A stretch of 64,000 nucleotides of DNA from Stigmatella ashevillena. GTDB taxonomy: Bacteria > Myxococcota > Myxococcia > Myxococcales > Myxococcaceae. The position numbers and the translations under genes were made by a program. The notes beneath the pieces are model-generated. The model did no database searches. It saw nothing but the letters and a program-made list of their open reading frames with translations, and was not told the DNA's origin. Every line of letters starts with the position of its first letter. The first letter of the stretch is position 1. The stretch spans positions 6,876,425 through 6,940,424 of the forward strand of contig NZ_JAQNDM010000002.1 in the NCBI RefSeq assembly GCF_028368975.1. The letters are read 5' to 3'. Below, piece by piece: positions 62,989 through 64,000 of this stretch.

Positions 62989-64000
62989 ATGCGCGTCATC
63001 ATCCTTGGAGGCGGTTATGCAGGTCTGGTCTGTGCGTTGCGCCTCGCGAGGCGGGCCCGTGGACAGGTGGCCATCACCCTGGTGAGTGAGAATGAACACT
63101 TCGTGGAGCGCATCCGGCTTCACGAGTGGGCGGCTGGACACAAGCCGTCGCAGAAGGCGCTCAAGGAGATGGTGGCGGGCACGGACATCACGCTGAAGCG
63201 GGGCCGCGTCACCCGGATTGATCCCCAGGGGGAAGTGACTGTCGGGCAGGAGCGGTTGTCGTTCGACCGGCTGGTGGTGGCGCTGGGTTCTCAGGCCGAT
63301 ACGCGGAGCGTGCCTGGCATCCGCGAGCATGCCTTCACGCTTGAGCCCGCGTCCGCGGCCGAGCTGGCCTCGAAGCTTCCTGCGCTCGCCGCGCGGGGTG
63401 GGCGTGTGGTCGTCATCGGCGGAGGGCTCACCGGCATCGAGGGCGCCACGGAGTTCGCGGAGTCCTACCCGGGCCTCAAGGTGAGCCTGCTGACCTCGAG
63501 CGCTCTGGGCAAGGACTTCCAGGACGTGGGGCGCAAGCACCTGCTCTCATGTCTGGACCGGCTGGGCGTCACCCAAGAGCAAGGGCGCGTGAAGCGGATT
63601 CACGCCGATGCCATCGAGCTGGCGGATCGCACCGTGCCCTTCGATGTCTGTCTGTGGACGGGCGGCTTCACGGTCCCTGCCTTGCTGAGGGAGTCCGGGC
63701 TGCCGGTGAACGAGCGGGGGCAGGTGTTGGTCGATCCGTTCCTGCACGTGCTCGGGCACAAGAACATCATGGCGGTGGGGGACGCGGCCACGCTGGTGGA
63801 TCCGCCTTCCGCCATGGACATGGGCTGCAAGACCGCCCTGCCCATGGGGGCGCACGCGGCGGAGAACCTTGCCCGGATCCTCCGCGGCGAGCCCGAGAAG
63901 CGCCTCGAGTACGTCCACTCGGTGTTCTGCACCAGCTTGGGCAGGAATGACGGGATCATCCAGTTTTACCGGGCAGACGGCTCGAGAGTGCCCTGGGTGG
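62989..64000 (+). CDS. NADH dehydrogenase II-like FAD oxidoreductase, 3' end outside window
   Basis: This flavoprotein belongs to the Ndh/FAD-dependent pyridine nucleotide-disulphide oxidoreductase family; 337 residues are visible and the frame is open at the window end. ATG 62989 follows AAGGAG. It has the FAD Rossmann motif VIILGGGYAGLVCALRLA, the NAD-binding VVVIGGGLTGIEGATEFA and the second FAD contact KNIMAVGDAATLV. It likely passes electrons from NAD(P)H to quinones, or acts as a soluble reductase. Cys in MDMGCKTALPMG is near the flavin. Confidence 0.88.
   Translation, partial: MRVIILGGGYAGLVCALRLARRARGQVAITLVSENEHFVERIRLHEWAAGHKPSQKALKEMVAGTDITLKRGRVTRIDPQGEVTVGQERLSFDRLVVALGSQADTRSVPGIREHAFTLEPASAAELASKLPALAARGGRVVVIGGGLTGIEGATEFAESYPGLKVSLLTSSALGKDFQDVGRKHLLSCLDRLGVTQEQGRVKRIHADAIELADRTVPFDVCLWTGGFTVPALLRESGLPVNERGQVLVDPFLHVLGHKNIMAVGDAATLVDPPSAMDMGCKTALPMGAHAAENLARILRGEPEKRLEYVHSVFCTSLGRNDGIIQFYRADGSRVPWV

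Overview
The window comes from the chromosome of a GC-rich myxobacterium in the Cystobacter/Stigmatella/Archangium/Hyalangium/Myxococcus range. The evidence is family content: two DUSAM-domain proteins, a DUF2381 protein coupled to a Hanks-type kinase, many lipoproteins, kelch/PKD, RCC1 and DNRLRE surface proteins, SitA-like lipoprotein toxins and a CrtI phytoene desaturase. I cannot name the species from sequence alone.

Layout. 1-2.7 kb: 3' end of crtI, a DUSAM gene and a DHFR-like reductase. 2.7-12 kb: an accessory region with two lipoprotein-toxin/immunity pairs (4868 to 3130 and 9797 to 7621, both on the minus strand, both with touching or overlapping genes). They are interleaved with tRNA-3'-end-like repeats, an integrase tail, transposase scraps, and an esterase, a YceI protein and a polysaccharide deacetylase broken by an amber codon. 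12-17 kb: a foreign-looking Ig/lectin-like gene and an operon of a DUF2381 protein, a transmembrane Ser/Thr kinase and, downstream, a kinase-like protein without the catalytic Asp. 17-27.4 kb: a decayed prophage. Capsid, protease, portal and small terminase are open, but the large terminase and a metallophosphoesterase carry large deletions, and a sigma-70-like gene carries a 216-bp MITE, a nonsense codon and a homopolymer frameshift. The prophage also holds a low-GC kinase/zinc-ribbon fusion on the opposite strand, an excisionase and an intact tyrosine integrase beside a tRNA-T-arm-like att site. 27.5-30 kb: pgk, enclosed by direct repeats of an IS91-like transposase end and by an inverted repeat.

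30-37 kb: surface lipoproteins (DNRLRE, PKD/kelch, truncated RCC1), a Cys-rich lipoprotein/DUSAM pair, a membrane-anchored coiled-coil protein and CsbD with a clear terminator. 37.9-64 kb is ordinary core and near-core content: ABC exporter, chemoreceptor, CotH protein with thioredoxin, a SMI1/KNR4-like protein with a histone-H1-like tail, AI-2E transporter, SanA/YdcF protein, atpG, aldo/keto reductase, atpD-X-atpC, ADP-ribosylglycohydrolase, holin-like/DUF3618 pair, pgi, TetR with sterol desaturase, M23 peptidase, dynamin-like GTPase, Ada-AlkA with Ogt, and the start of an NDH-2-like oxidoreductase.

The most interesting part is 3-30 kb. Repeated tRNA-end integrations appear to have stacked kin-discrimination toxin cassettes, a dying prophage and a candidate defence kinase. 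No rRNA, CRISPR array or complete tRNA gene was seen.
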